This document shows, in pieces, positions 8,379 through 15,974 of a DNA stretch of 35,027 nt (its first letter is position 1; every line of letters begins with the position of its first letter). This DNA is from Bacteroidota bacterium (GTDB taxonomy: Bacteria > Bacteroidota > Bacteroidia > Chitinophagales > Chitinophagaceae). The stretch lies in contig JABDAV010000029.1 in assembly GCA_013289015.1 (NCBI GenBank), positions 1-35,027 on the forward strand, read 5' to 3'. The position numbers and the translations under genes were made by a program. A model generated the notes under the pieces. That model was not told the DNA's origin. It made no database searches and was given only the letters and a program-made list of their open reading frames with translations.

Positions 8379-10223
8379 TTATGATTTCCCAGCTGTTTTA
8401 ATCTGTAATTCCTCCAACTGTTTTTTATCAATGGTTGAAGGTGCATCGAGCATTACATCCCTGCCTGAATTATTTTTAGGAAATGCAATAAAATCTCTTA
8501 TGCTTTCGCTGCCGCCCAGAATGGCGCAAAGCCTGTCGAACCCAAATGCAATGCCGCCATGCGGCGGAGCGCCGTATTCAAAAGCGCCCAATAAAAACCC
8601 GAACTTATGCAGGGCTTCTTCTTTGCTCATGCCCAGCGCTGCAAACATTTTTTCCTGTAATGCTCTTTGATAAATTCTTATAGAACCGCCGCCGATCTCA
8701 TTTCCGTTTAATACTATATCGTAAGCATTTGCTTTAATGTTTGCATAAGGATGTTCAAGATATTTTGCAGCATCTTTAATGGCGGGATCGTTATTTATCA
8801 TCACTTGTATATCCTGTGGTTTGGGAGAAGTAAAAGGATGATGCCTTGCTACCCAGCGATTGCTTTCTTCATCATATTCAAATAAAGGGAAATCCAGCAC
8901 CCAGAGTAATTTGAACTCATTGCTCTTGCGAAGGCCCAATCGTTTTGCCATTTCCAGCCTTAATTCACTAACAGCTTTGCGCGTACGTTCTTCGTTCCCG
9001 GCAAGTATTAAAACAATATCTCCGGCTTGTGCACCGGTTGCACCGGCAATGGCTTTTAGTTTTTCAGCATCAAAGAATTTGTCCATGCTGCTTTTATACG
9101 TTCCGTCTGTTCCGCATTTTATAAAAGCCAATCCCTTCATTCCTATCTGCGGCCTTTTCACCCATTCGGTAATTTCATCGGTCTGTTTGCGTGAATATTC
9201 GCTTCCGCCCGGCACGCTGATAGCCACTACAGTTTCAGCGCTGTCAAAAACTGCGAACCCCGCAGCGCTCTCATCCCCTAAAGGGGAGTTTTGCAAGAAC
9301 GCTATTTTAGAAGTGAAAACATGTAATGGAAATTTGAGGTTGGCAATTTTCATCCCAAACCGTATATCGGGTTTGTCATTACCATAATTCCACATGGCAT
9401 CTTCCCAACTGATTCTTTCAACAGGTTCAGTATAATCCAAGCCTCTCACATCTTTGAATATGCGTTTCACCAGGGCTTCAAACATATTTAAAATGTCTTC
9501 CTGTTCTACAAAAGCCATTTCGCAATCTATCTGGGTGAATTCAGGCTGGCGGTCGGCGCGCAGGTCTTCATCCCTGAAACATTTAACCACTTGGTAATAG
9601 CGGTCGTAACCGCTAACCATCAATAGCTGCTTGAAGGTTTGCGGGCTTTGCGGTAATGCATAAAATTCACCGGGATTCATTCTCGAAGGCACTACGAAAT
9701 CTCTTGCACCTTCGGGGGTTGATTTTATAAGGAAAGGCGTTTCAATATCATAAAAGCCCTGTTCATGTAAATAATTGCGTGCGCTGCGGTTTACAGCGTA
9801 GCGCAGTTCAAGATTTTTCTTCACCGCATTCCTGCGCAGGTCGAGATAGCGGTATTTCATGCGCAGGTCATCTCCGCCATCCGTATCATCCTGGATAGTA
9901 AAAGGCGGCACTGCCGATTTATTGAGGATGCTGAACGATTGAATCAAAATTTCAATACCGCCTGTTGGAATATTCTTATTCTTATTGCTGCGTTCAGATA
10001 CAGTGCCTTTTGCCTGCAAAACAAATTCACGGCCTAAGGGATTTGATTCCAGTTGTGCATTCAGATCTTCACCAAAAAGCAGTTGTGTAATTCCGTAACG
10101 ATCGCGCAGGTCAACAAAAGTAATAGCGCCAAATTTGCGCACGGTTTGCACCCAGCCGGCCAGCTCAACGGTTTGCCCGGCATTTTCAAGTTTCAATTCT
10201 CCGCAGGTATGTGTACGATACAT
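8379..10223 (-). CDS. aspS: Aspartyl-tRNA synthetase
   Basis: Class II synthetase charging tRNA-Asp, 614 residues. Order of domains: OB-fold anticodon-binding part (about 1-105), the start of the catalytic core, the bacterial GAD insertion (about 285-410), then the core end. Visible class II motifs: motif 2 [18 protein letters not shown] and motif 3 [10 protein letters not shown] near the C-terminus, plus [11 protein letters not shown]. Within the GAD domain, at about residues 305-322, a short segment coincides with a TCCCCT/AGGGGA palindrome at 9274-9287 that also occurs just upstream of the start codon, which suggests an in-frame repeat insertion. The frame is intact, so the enzyme is presumably active. 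Confidence 0.97.
   Translation of the reverse strand: MYRTHTCGELKLENAGQTVELAGWVQTVRKFGAITFVDLRDRYGITQLLFGEDLNAQLESNPLGREFVLQAKGTVSERSNKNKNIPTGGIEILIQSFSILNKSAVPPFTIQDDTDGGDDLRMKYRYLDLRRNAVKKNLELRYAVNRSARNYLHEQGFYDIETPFLIKSTPEGARDFVVPSRMNPGEFYALPQSPQTFKQLLMVSGYDRYYQVVKCFRDEDLRADRQPEFTQIDCEMAFVEQEDILNMFEALVKRIFKDVRGLDYTEPVERISWEDAMWNYGNDKPDIRFGMKIANLKFPLHVFTSKIAFLQNSPLGDESAAGFAVFDSAETVVAISVPGGSEYSRKQTDEITEWVKRPQIGMKGLAFIKCGTDGTYKSSMDKFFDAEKLKAIAGATGAQAGDIVLILAGNEERTRKAVSELRLEMAKRLGLRKSNEFKLLWVLDFPLFEYDEESNRWVARHHPFTSPKPQDIQVMINNDPAIKDAAKYLEHPYANIKANAYDIVLNGNEIGGGSIRIYQRALQEKMFAALGMSKEEALHKFGFLLGAFEYGAPPHGGIAFGFDRLCAILGGSESIRDFIAFPKNNSGRDVMLDAPSTIDKKQLEELQIKTAGKS
9274..9287. repeat. REP-like palindrome inside aspS
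   Basis: Arms TCCCCT/AGGGGA around AA lie in frame in the GAD domain of aspS. The same core recurs at 10233-10247. Short, but the flanking residues ([10 protein letters not shown] on the coding strand) look unlike the surrounding GAD fold. Confidence 0.6.
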
Positions 10224-10232
10224 AAACCCCTA

Positions 10233-10247
10233 TCCCCTAAAGGGGGA
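10233..10247. repeat. REP-like palindrome at the aspS ribosome-entry region
   Basis: The core TCCCCTAAAGGGGGA matches the copy inside aspS and begins 9 bp upstream of the aspS start codon. A hairpin here would form in the 5' leader where the ribosome binds. Confidence 0.6.
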
Positions 10248-10268
10248 TTGCTTTTTTAATGAATAAAT

Positions 10269-10300
10269 TTTTGGTGTCGGGCGTTGCTCAAACACCAAAA
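10269..10300. repeat. Perfect 9-bp-arm hairpin
   Basis: Arms TTTTGGTGT and ACACCAAAA enclose a 14-nt loop. It lies about 45 bp upstream of aspS. No T-run follows on either strand beyond the arms themselves. Confidence 0.7.
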
Positions 10301-10506
10301 GCGGCCGCAAATATACACGGATTGAACAGTTGAAACATTAACTATAACAGGTGTTTAAAAAAAGCTCAATGATCTTTCGGGCGCGTTTAAAAAGTTTACT
10401 GCCTGTGCCTGGTGCTGCCTGGAGTGTGTATTAATCCATTTTATCCGTTAACTGCTTGTCAAGTACTTAGCCGGTAGCTTATTTTGACGAAACATTGTCG
10501 CTATAT

Positions 10507-10579
10507 AGTCGGTATTTCTTCGATCCAATAGATCGAAGTTATATCGAAGAAATATCGAAGTTATATCGAAGAAATAAGC
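10507..10579. repeat. Long 11-bp-unit repeat, copy A
   Basis: Begins AGTCGGTATTT, passes through an 8-bp-arm palindrome (CTTCGATC / GATCGAAG around CAATA), then runs into four 11-bp units alternating ATCGAAGTTAT and ATCGAAGAAAT. Its first 54 bases are identical, on the other strand, to 22472-22525. Confidence 0.9.
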
Positions 10580-10591
10580 TTTCAGTTATTA

Positions 10592-10614
10592 TGTCTTATC
10601 CTGAAAAACTTTAC
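10592..10614 (+). repeat. Direct repeat TGTCTTATCCTGAAAA..., copy 1
   Basis: A 23-nt sequence (TGTCTTATCC, then GAAAAACTTTAC after a T) recurs at 10690-10713 with one extra A. The form resembles the end of an insertion sequence; no transposase is left. Confidence 0.7.
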
Positions 10615-10689
10615 GGATTTAGGGGTTAATACTGAATAAGCTTTACAACATGTTTTTATTTACCGTAAAAAAGAGGCGCGTCTTTGCTC

Positions 10690-10713
10690 TGTCTTATCCT
10701 GAAAAAACTTTAC
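10690..10713 (+). repeat. Direct repeat TGTCTTATCCTGAAAA..., copy 2
   Basis: Second copy of the sequence at 10592-10614, 98 bp further on, with one added A in the A-run. Confidence 0.7.
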
Positions 10714-10732
10714 AGGTAAGAATGATATTAAG

Positions 10733-10747
10733 AAGCTGTCTAAAAAT
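10733..10747 (+). repeat. Lone end of the inverted-repeat element seen at 26102-26249
   Basis: AAGCTGTCTAAAAAT here is identical to the left end of the element at 26102, and 25 bases (10729-10753) are shared with 26098-26122. No matching right end is found nearby. Confidence 0.7.
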
Positions 10748-10776
10748 GATTTCCTGAATTTTGTATTTATATTTTC

Positions 10777-10855
10777 CACCCGCAGATTTCGGAGATTTAC
10801 GCAGATAGCAGCACAAAAAATGGTTAATCTGCGTTTGCCTGGGCATCTGTGGCAA
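10777..10855. repeat. Imperfect long hairpin with CGCAGAT arms
   Basis: Inner arms ACGCAGAT (10799-10806) and ATCTGCGT (10827-10834), with weaker outer pairing of CCGCAGAT against ATCTGTGG. Sequences of this CGCAGAT type are common intergenic repeats in Bacteroidota as I recall them. Confidence 0.6.
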
Positions 10856-11152
10856 GATATTACAACGAATAACATTGCTGCAAAGAGTATCGTAGAAACT
10901 TTTCAAACATTAAAATCCGCATAGGAGGAGTTGTGCCCGGCGCAAATACAAATATTTTATCCCCGGGAACAGATCCTGCATTACTTAATACTTTACGGCA
11001 ATTCCGGGCGGTTAACATACAGTTGCAGCAAACAATTGTACATCTGAAAGGCAGCTTAAAAAACTCATTGGAAGGGAGACCGGAGTTTAAAATTAGTTGT
11101 ATATCAGGCTTAACTCATTAAACGGTAAATATTTATGATAAATTCAAGCTAT

Positions 11153-11170
11153 GGTAACAAATTTGTTACC
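11153..11170. promoter_or_regulatory. Perfect 18-bp palindrome, likely operator of the 11197-12550 cassette
   Basis: GGTAACAAATTTGTTACC is a perfect palindrome ending 26 bp before the first start codon of the cassette. A TATATTTC sequence at 11173-11180 resembles the Bacteroidota -7 element (TAnnTTTG), so the palindrome would sit between the -33 and -7 regions, where a repressor would block transcription. The HTH protein encoded by the third gene is the obvious candidate to bind it. Confidence 0.65.
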
Positions 11171-11196
11171 TTTATATTTCCAAAAGATATACATTT

Positions 11197-11664
11197 ATGC
11201 CGAAATTTCGAAACAAGGTGGATGAAATGCTTAATCAGCATCTTTCCTTTGATAATGCTGGCAGCATAAATTGGAATAATTATGTGGTTGGTAAAAATTT
11301 AACAAGGGAAGAATACCGTATTTTATTTGATGCTTACGATTTTTTAATAGCCGAAAAATTAATAACAGAATACGGACCGCCTTTAAATACGAAAATTACT
11401 CAGGCCGGCAGAGATTGGCAAGGATATGAAAGTTATAGCAGAGACAAAAGAAATATAAATGTTGCGACAAAAAGAAATGCTTTTAAAGACAGGTATTGGA
11501 TTTTTATTGCGTTAGTTATAGGTATTGTTGGCTATATTTTTGGGTTATATAAAGATCAGCTAGGCAACTATTTTACGAAAAAGTATCCTGTTGTTGATAC
11601 AACAACGATTAACAAAAAAGCTGATACAACGACAAGTAAAATGGATACAATACAAAAAGAATAA
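11197..11664 (+). CDS. Membrane-anchored winged-helix-like protein of a HicA/HicB-like cassette
   Basis: Not recognised as a named family. The 155-residue protein has an N-terminal 80 residues that look like a small winged-helix domain (helices at about 3-15 and 36-56, then the ITQAGRDW turn typical of wing regions ending in T..G...). One membrane segment follows at about 101-118, then a polar, Thr/Lys-rich tail with repeated TT(T) pairs. The polarity suggests the N-terminal domain is in the cytoplasm and the tail outside. It starts 27 bp after a perfect palindrome and lies 28 bp before the HicA-like gene, so it heads the cassette. The role is open: regulator, sensor or membrane effector. Confidence 0.65.
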   Translation: MPKFRNKVDEMLNQHLSFDNAGSINWNNYVVGKNLTREEYRILFDAYDFLIAEKLITEYGPPLNTKITQAGRDWQGYESYSRDKRNINVATKRNAFKDRYWIFIALVIGIVGYIFGLYKDQLGNYFTKKYPVVDTTTINKKADTTTSKMDTIQKE

Positions 11665-11692
11665 CTATGGTTAAACACTAATTTATAACCCT

Positions 11693-11881
11693 ATGAGTTC
11701 TGAAGACGTTTGGGAACATTTGGAACGACTTGGCTGGCAGGTAAAAAAGAATTCGTTAACTACCAGTGAAGTTACCTTTGAAAATGAATTTATGGAAGGT
11801 GATATTACAATTCCGTTAGGAAAAAAAGAGGTTCCAAGTGGAATTTTAAATGAAATTTTTAAAAAAGCAGGATTACTTTAA
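11693..11881 (+). CDS. HicA-like small protein lacking the usual catalytic histidine
   Basis: This 62-residue protein follows the HicA toxin (dsRBD-fold mRNA interferase) plan: a first helix with the LERLGW motif (Gly14-Trp15), a central strand pair, then ITIPLGKKEVPSGILNEIFKKAGL, which matches the family's ending of P..-KKE...G.L..I.K.AGL. The family's GSHH segment, which carries the catalytic His, should lie at about residues 20-25 but reads NSLTTS, with no His anywhere in the protein. So it is either an inactive relative or one with a different job. It lies between the membrane protein gene and the HicB-like gene (9-bp gap), the usual HicA-then-HicB order. Confidence 0.65.
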   Translation: MSSEDVWEHLERLGWQVKKNSLTTSEVTFENEFMEGDITIPLGKKEVPSGILNEIFKKAGLL

Positions 11882-11890
11882 AAATTTGTT

Positions 11891-12550
11891 ATGAAAGAAA
11901 AAAAAGAAATGATTGAACTGAATTTAATATTGGAAAGCGAAAGCACTTCCAATGAGTTGTGGGGCAGAATGAATTATAAAGATGACCTCATCGTTTATAC
12001 AGGATCAAATATTGATGAGCTTCAAGAGAAATTTAAAACTATACTTTTAAAAAAATATTCTTTGAAGCAAGATGATTACAATTTTGCTTTGTTCTACGAT
12101 CTCACTGCACTTTTTAAAGAAAAGTCTTTTTTAAATGTATCTGTAATTGCCCAAAGAGCAGGCATTGACAGGTCATTAATGGCACAATATGCTGCCGGTA
12201 TAAAACTTCCGTCATTAGAACGGGCAGCACAGATTCAGGAAGTTATTCACAGCCTCGGCTACGAGCTTCTTTCTGTAAATCTTGCGGTAAGAATGCAACC
12301 GGTTTATGCGTTACAGATAAGTGAGCTTGTAAAGGAAAATTTGCGTGACTTACTTTCTACTCAAAAATCATTATCAGCAACAGTAGAACCTTTGCATTTT
12401 GATTTTGGTCACAGATCATCATTAAAAGGCCAGGTCAAGTCTCATATTGCCACAGCTGAGATTGGAAATGTAATATTTAATCCAATTGCAGCGGGTGCTC
12501 GTCCGGCAGCCCAGGGTAATATAAAAAAGGCTGGAAAATCAGAAGCTTAA
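11891..12550 (+). CDS. HicB-like HTH protein with a long C-terminal extension
   Basis: At 219 residues it is long for a HicB. Residues about 8-55 fit the HicB partial RNase-H-like fold (ELNLILE..., WGRMNYKDDLIVYTGSNIDE). Residues about 81-128 form a helix-turn-helix (VSVIAQRAGIDRSLMAQYAAG then LERAAQIQEVIHSLGYEL), as in Bacteroidota HicB antitoxins that bind their own operator. Residues 130-219 are extra: a helical part, then an EPLHFDFGHRSSLKG stretch and an Ala/Gly/Lys-rich end, not known to me in HicB. It is the last gene of the cassette; a role as antitoxin/autorepressor is inferred from the family. Confidence 0.7.
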   Translation: MKEKKEMIELNLILESESTSNELWGRMNYKDDLIVYTGSNIDELQEKFKTILLKKYSLKQDDYNFALFYDLTALFKEKSFLNVSVIAQRAGIDRSLMAQYAAGIKLPSLERAAQIQEVIHSLGYELLSVNLAVRMQPVYALQISELVKENLRDLLSTQKSLSATVEPLHFDFGHRSSLKGQVKSHIATAEIGNVIFNPIAAGARPAAQGNIKKAGKSEA

Positions 12551-12708
12551 ACTGAGATAGTTTTCCTTTATAAAAAGTGAGACACACTAAAACTGTTCTA
12601 CCTGTCGCATCTTCGATTCATCTTATGGTGATAATGGTATTGCAGCCACGGGCATCTTAGGAGTTTAAAAGAAAATAATTGGTTAAAAAGGGTTTAGGGG
12701 AGAAAAGT

Positions 12709-13099
12709 ATGAATACCTGTTTTGGTAATAACTATTTTGATAACACCATTTTTTAGTGTCAATTATTTTATCATCAGCTAACAAAGAATATTGGTACATG
12801 CCGTTTGCTAATTCGCTGCCTGAAATAAAAAATAAGGTCTCGTACTATTAATGCGCAATGTCCCTGCCTTCGCTCATTGCTATTTGAGGAGACATTGAAT
12901 GAATACCTGTTTTGGTAATAACTATTTTGATAACACCATTTTTTAGTGTCAATTATTTTACCATCAGCTAACAAAGAATATTGGTACATGCCGTTTGCTA
13001 ACTCATTGCCTGAAATAAAAAATTACATTTAAGATAAGGTCTCGTACTACGAATGCGCAATGTCCCTGGCTTCGCTCATTGCTATTTGAGGAGACATTG
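12709..13099 (-). repeat. Tandem duplication (about 190-200 bp) carrying decayed T9SS sorting-tail fragments
   Basis: Unit 1 is 12709-12897 and unit 2 is 12899-13099, nearly identical except for a short insertion in unit 2 (near 13023-13033). Read leftward each contains SELANGMYQYSLLAD, then KIIDTKK, the hallmark of a T9SS type A C-terminal domain. The next residues should be MVLSK-stop, but the A-run is six instead of seven, so the frame shifts to WCYQNS. Each unit also holds a CAATGTC...GACATTG inverted repeat. Confidence 0.8.
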
Positions 13100-13970
13100 C
13101 TGAAAAGGGGGTGAAAAATTATCACAGGTGGATGACGAATATCTCGAAAACATTCCGAATTCCTGTTTTGCTATTTCATCATACCAATCCATATTAACGG
13201 TATCTGCAAAGCCATCATTATCGTACTTAAAAGTTGAAGTTACAGACCACAGCGAGATATCGTCTTGATGCCATACATAATTCCGGGCATTGTTTTTACT
13301 GAACAGCATATAAAAATAAGGCGTGTCATTTTATGCGTAAAACAAGATGAATTTTGTACGCGGATCACCGGAAGTAAAGTTTGGCTTTCCATCGTACTGG
13401 CTTACTATAAAATCAGTAAATTGAACGGTAGGAGATGTATAGATCACTTTTATTACATTCCGTTAGCGTCATAAGAGAAATGTTCGGCAAAATAATATTG
13501 TCTGTGTAATTCAACGTTTACTCTTTTAATCAATTGGCCGGAAATATTATAAAAAAGGCTGTCTGTATTAACCAATCCAAATTGGGAATCGTAGGTCTTC
13601 ATAACAGCAGGCAATTTTGAATTGCCATAGTATAAATAGTTTATCTGCCTGTCAAAAGCGTATTCATACTGTCTCATTATACGGTTGTTTTTATCGTAAA
13701 CAAAAGTAGCTGTACTTCCATCCATGCCATTTCCATCGTTGGTTGAATCAATATTGCCGGTTTGGTGTTATAGTAAAAATATACTGTGGAGCCAAAAGCA
13801 TTGTCTGAAGTATATTTAATTACACACCTTGTATTGGCGTTCATATCTGCTATCGCATTATTTGTTTGTTGATCGTTTATTTTATTGCCATCAATTGTTT
13901 TTTGACATGATATGTGTTAATTAGTAAAACAATGGTAAAGAATAATAAAAATTGATTTGAAGTTTTCATG
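13100..13970 (-). pseudogene. Frameshifted lipoprotein gene, unknown family
   Basis: Read leftward from the ATG at 13970, a signal sequence (MKTSNQFLLFFTIVLLIN) runs into a stop, but a shift of frame gives a lipobox-like SCQKTIDGNK and a long in-frame stretch. Further shifts are needed near 13750 and 13460, and an in-frame stop lies at about 13320. The pieces read as a Tyr/Asp/Asn-rich beta protein: TFVYDKNNRIMRQYEY, HFSYDANGM, STFKYDNDGFADTVNMDWYD. This resembles the YD-type lipoproteins common in Bacteroidota. At least four lesions make it non-functional unless the sequence has errors. Confidence 0.7.
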
Positions 13971-14040
13971 GTTAAAATTTTTATGAAGTAATTTGAATTG
14001 ATGAAAGAGATTAGGGTTGAAAAGCAATTTCTTACTCTTT

Positions 14041-14088
14041 CTATTTTGATAACACCATTTTTTTAGTATCAGTTATTTTCCGGTCAAT
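14041..14088 (-). pseudogene. Orphan T9SS sorting-tail end
   Basis: Read leftward the frame gives LTGKITDTKKMVLSK and a stop, the typical end of a T9SS type A tail. Here the A-run has seven bases, the intact form that the two units at 12709-13099 have lost. There is no open frame upstream to which it could belong. Confidence 0.65.
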
Positions 14089-14138
14089 CAACAATTAATC
14101 CGTCAGGATCAGTTTTTAAAATAATTGCAACTCTTATA

Positions 14139-15950
14139 TTATTTGATAAGAGAAACTTTTGTAACAAGCTTTTGTAATTGAAGTTGGACAGTTACAAAAT
14201 ATATACCTGAAGGAAGATTATTTAAATTAAGACTGATGCTTTGTTTGCCTTTTATTAATACACCTATTTTCAGTTCTTTTACTTGTTTCATTTCTGAATT
14301 AAACACATTTACAACGACATTGTTTTCATTCGCATTCGTTGTAAAATCAAGATGAATGATAGAAGATGCAGGATTGGGGTATACGTTCAAAAAATTGCTG
14401 GAAATAGTGTTAGCTGAATTATTTTCAATTGAATTTGAAATCCTACTATTCTTATTTTTCTTATCAGATTCGTTACCAGCAAATTTATTTCCACAACCAT
14501 CAATGTAGGCATGAAAGCTACTTCCATTCGATGCGTGAAATCCAGGTACTATATCAACCGTACTTGCTGCATCAAAGATCACGGCAGTATTACCTAATAT
14601 TAAATTTCCAGAAGTAATTGAGCCGGAAGATTCAGTTTTAGGAACTGAATAAGGACCAGTGCCTAAATTAATTGATGCATTACATGGCAAAGCGCTTTCA
14701 ACAGCATTATAGGCGTTTATCCTTCCGCTACCAAGCAGACCTATATATGTTGGATTTTGACTATCAATATTATCACTTGTGTTTTTTATAATGCTTATTA
14801 CTTGGTCTACTGACAATGAAGGATTAACAGACCTAACCAAGCCGCATAATCCTGCCACCAGTGGTGCTGACATTGAGGTACCACTCAGATAATTATAAGT
14901 ATTGCCAGGAAATGTGCTATATATATTTACTCCTGGTGCAGAAACACTTACCCACGTACCATAACTCGAAAAGCTAGCCTTTTGATCATTAATATCAGTA
15001 GCTGCTACACTTAAAACATGATTATATGCTGCGGGATAATTCTTGGTAGTATTATTACTGTTGCCTGCCGAAGCCACAACTAAAACATCGTTATTGTAAG
15101 CATCGTCAATTACATTTTGTTGTGTCGTATTTGTATTGTCACCCCATGAACAACTAATAACTTTAGCACCATTTTGAACTGCCCAGCTAATTCCTTCATA
15201 TCCATTATAAATATAATTTCCAGAGTCATTAGCGGTTACATCAGGCGTCGCTTTTATTGCCATTAAACCACAATTAAAACCAATAGATGCAATGCCGATT
15301 GAGTTGTTCGTAGTGGCACATGCAATGCCGGATGTATGCGTTCCATGCTCCCAACCATTGTCATTTCTAGGCGGCTCAGGATTATCATCATTATCAGAAA
15401 CATCTCTTTTCTTTATAACATTTATATAAAGATCAGTATGATTAACATCTTCTGCGTCGTCAACAATTGCAATCAAAGTTGATGCATCTCCACGGCTAAC
15501 ATCCCATGCATTTTGTGCATTAATTTTATATAATGCATATTGGCCACTATAACTATTTGAACCAAGGTCATTTGGCGTATAGTCAAGTTTGATCAGCGGA
15601 ATTCTTTCCGCATATTCAATTTCAGGTAATGATTGTAAATCTTTTATGATGTGGTCGACTTGCTTACTATTGTTAAAATATAACCGAAAGGTTCTTTTCA
15701 GTATGTCTGATTTGGAAAAATAAAAAGAAGCTTCTGTTTTTGATATATTGTATTTATGTATTAAAGGAATTAAAAAAGGTAATTTAGTTTGCATTTCTAC
15801 CTGGCTGATGAGTGTGTCGAAGCGAAATGGCACTTGCTTTTTTATTTTGAAATAAATTTCTCCGTCTATATAATTTTTATAAACCGTTTGAGTAAACGCA
15901 GCACAAATCAGCAAACAGCATAGTAGCGTCGTTATAATTTTCTGCTTCAT
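14139..15950 (-). CDS. Secreted subtilisin-like (S8) serine protease with T9SS tail
   Basis: The 603-residue protein has a signal peptide (about 1-21), a propeptide-like region (about 22-120) and an S8 protease domain (about 135-420). The catalytic triad is visible: Asp164 in IAIVDDAEDVNHTDL, His202 in HGTHTSG, Ser359 in SGTSMSAP; Asn297 in SAGNS forms the oxyanion hole. Residues about 425-485 (GNTAVIFDAASTVDIVPGFHASNGSSFHAYI) match the so-called 3-coathanger stack module. The last 85 residues are a T9SS type A tail (NVYPNPASS ... LPSGIYFVTV ... KVSLIK). So it is exported across the outer membrane and attached or released. Asp164 is followed by Asp-Ala rather than the usual Thr/Ser-Gly. It lies 24 bp after the tail-fibre-like gene on the same strand. 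Confidence 0.93.
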   Translation of the reverse strand: MKQKIITTLLCCLLICAAFTQTVYKNYIDGEIYFKIKKQVPFRFDTLISQVEMQTKLPFLIPLIHKYNISKTEASFYFSKSDILKRTFRLYFNNSKQVDHIIKDLQSLPEIEYAERIPLIKLDYTPNDLGSNSYSGQYALYKINAQNAWDVSRGDASTLIAIVDDAEDVNHTDLYINVIKKRDVSDNDDNPEPPRNDNGWEHGTHTSGIACATTNNSIGIASIGFNCGLMAIKATPDVTANDSGNYIYNGYEGISWAVQNGAKVISCSWGDNTNTTQQNVIDDAYNNDVLVVASAGNSNNTTKNYPAAYNHVLSVAATDINDQKASFSSYGTWVSVSAPGVNIYSTFPGNTYNYLSGTSMSAPLVAGLCGLVRSVNPSLSVDQVISIIKNTSDNIDSQNPTYIGLLGSGRINAYNAVESALPCNASINLGTGPYSVPKTESSGSITSGNLILGNTAVIFDAASTVDIVPGFHASNGSSFHAYIDGCGNKFAGNESDKKNKNSRISNSIENNSANTISSNFLNVYPNPASSIIHLDFTTNANENNVVVNVFNSEMKQVKELKIGVLIKGKQSISLNLNNLPSGIYFVTVQLQLQKLVTKVSLIK

Positions 15951-15974
15951 AACAATGATTTTTAGAGGTTAAGA

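Larger units (their letters stand above)
10224..11196. other. Gene-poor, repeat-rich gap
   Basis: No convincing gene is present over about 970 bp. The gap holds, left to right: a palindrome at the aspS leader, a 9-bp-arm hairpin (10269-10300), an 11-bp-unit repeat (10507-10579), two copies of a 23-24-nt sequence starting TGTCTTATCCTGAAAA (10592 and 10690), a lone inverted-repeat element end (10733-10747), an imperfect CGCAGAT hairpin (10777-10855), and a palindromic operator candidate (11153-11170). Short open frames here are made of these repeats. Confidence 0.8.
12551..14138. other. Gene graveyard: T9SS tail copies and a broken lipoprotein gene
   Basis: No intact gene is present over about 1.6 kb. 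Bases 12551-12708 hold nothing I recognise. 12709-13099 is a tandem duplication carrying T9SS tail fragments, 13100-13970 a broken lipoprotein gene, and 14041-14088 a further T9SS tail end. All remnants read leftward. Confidence 0.8.

Noticed and set aside
7874..8446. Longer start of the small membrane protein at 8446
   Set aside because: The extra 24 residues are translated from the aspS 3' end in another frame.
8860..9387. 175-residue rightward open frame inside aspS
   Set aside because: It is antisense to conserved AspRS sequence with Ser-rich composition typical of shadow frames.
10507..10579. CRISPR array
   Set aside because: The 11-bp units are contiguous with no spacers, and no cas genes are nearby.
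10660..10906. Overlapping leftward open frames of about 70 residues
   Set aside because: They consist of the CGCAGAT hairpin and the element end; translations such as VNLRNLR are typical of this repeat, not of a protein.
10933..11121. 62-residue open frame with GTG start behind AGGAGGAG
   Set aside because: The purine-rich site is only 2 bp from the start, the protein has no recognisable feature, and it lies in a repeat-rich gap; chance is more likely than a gene.
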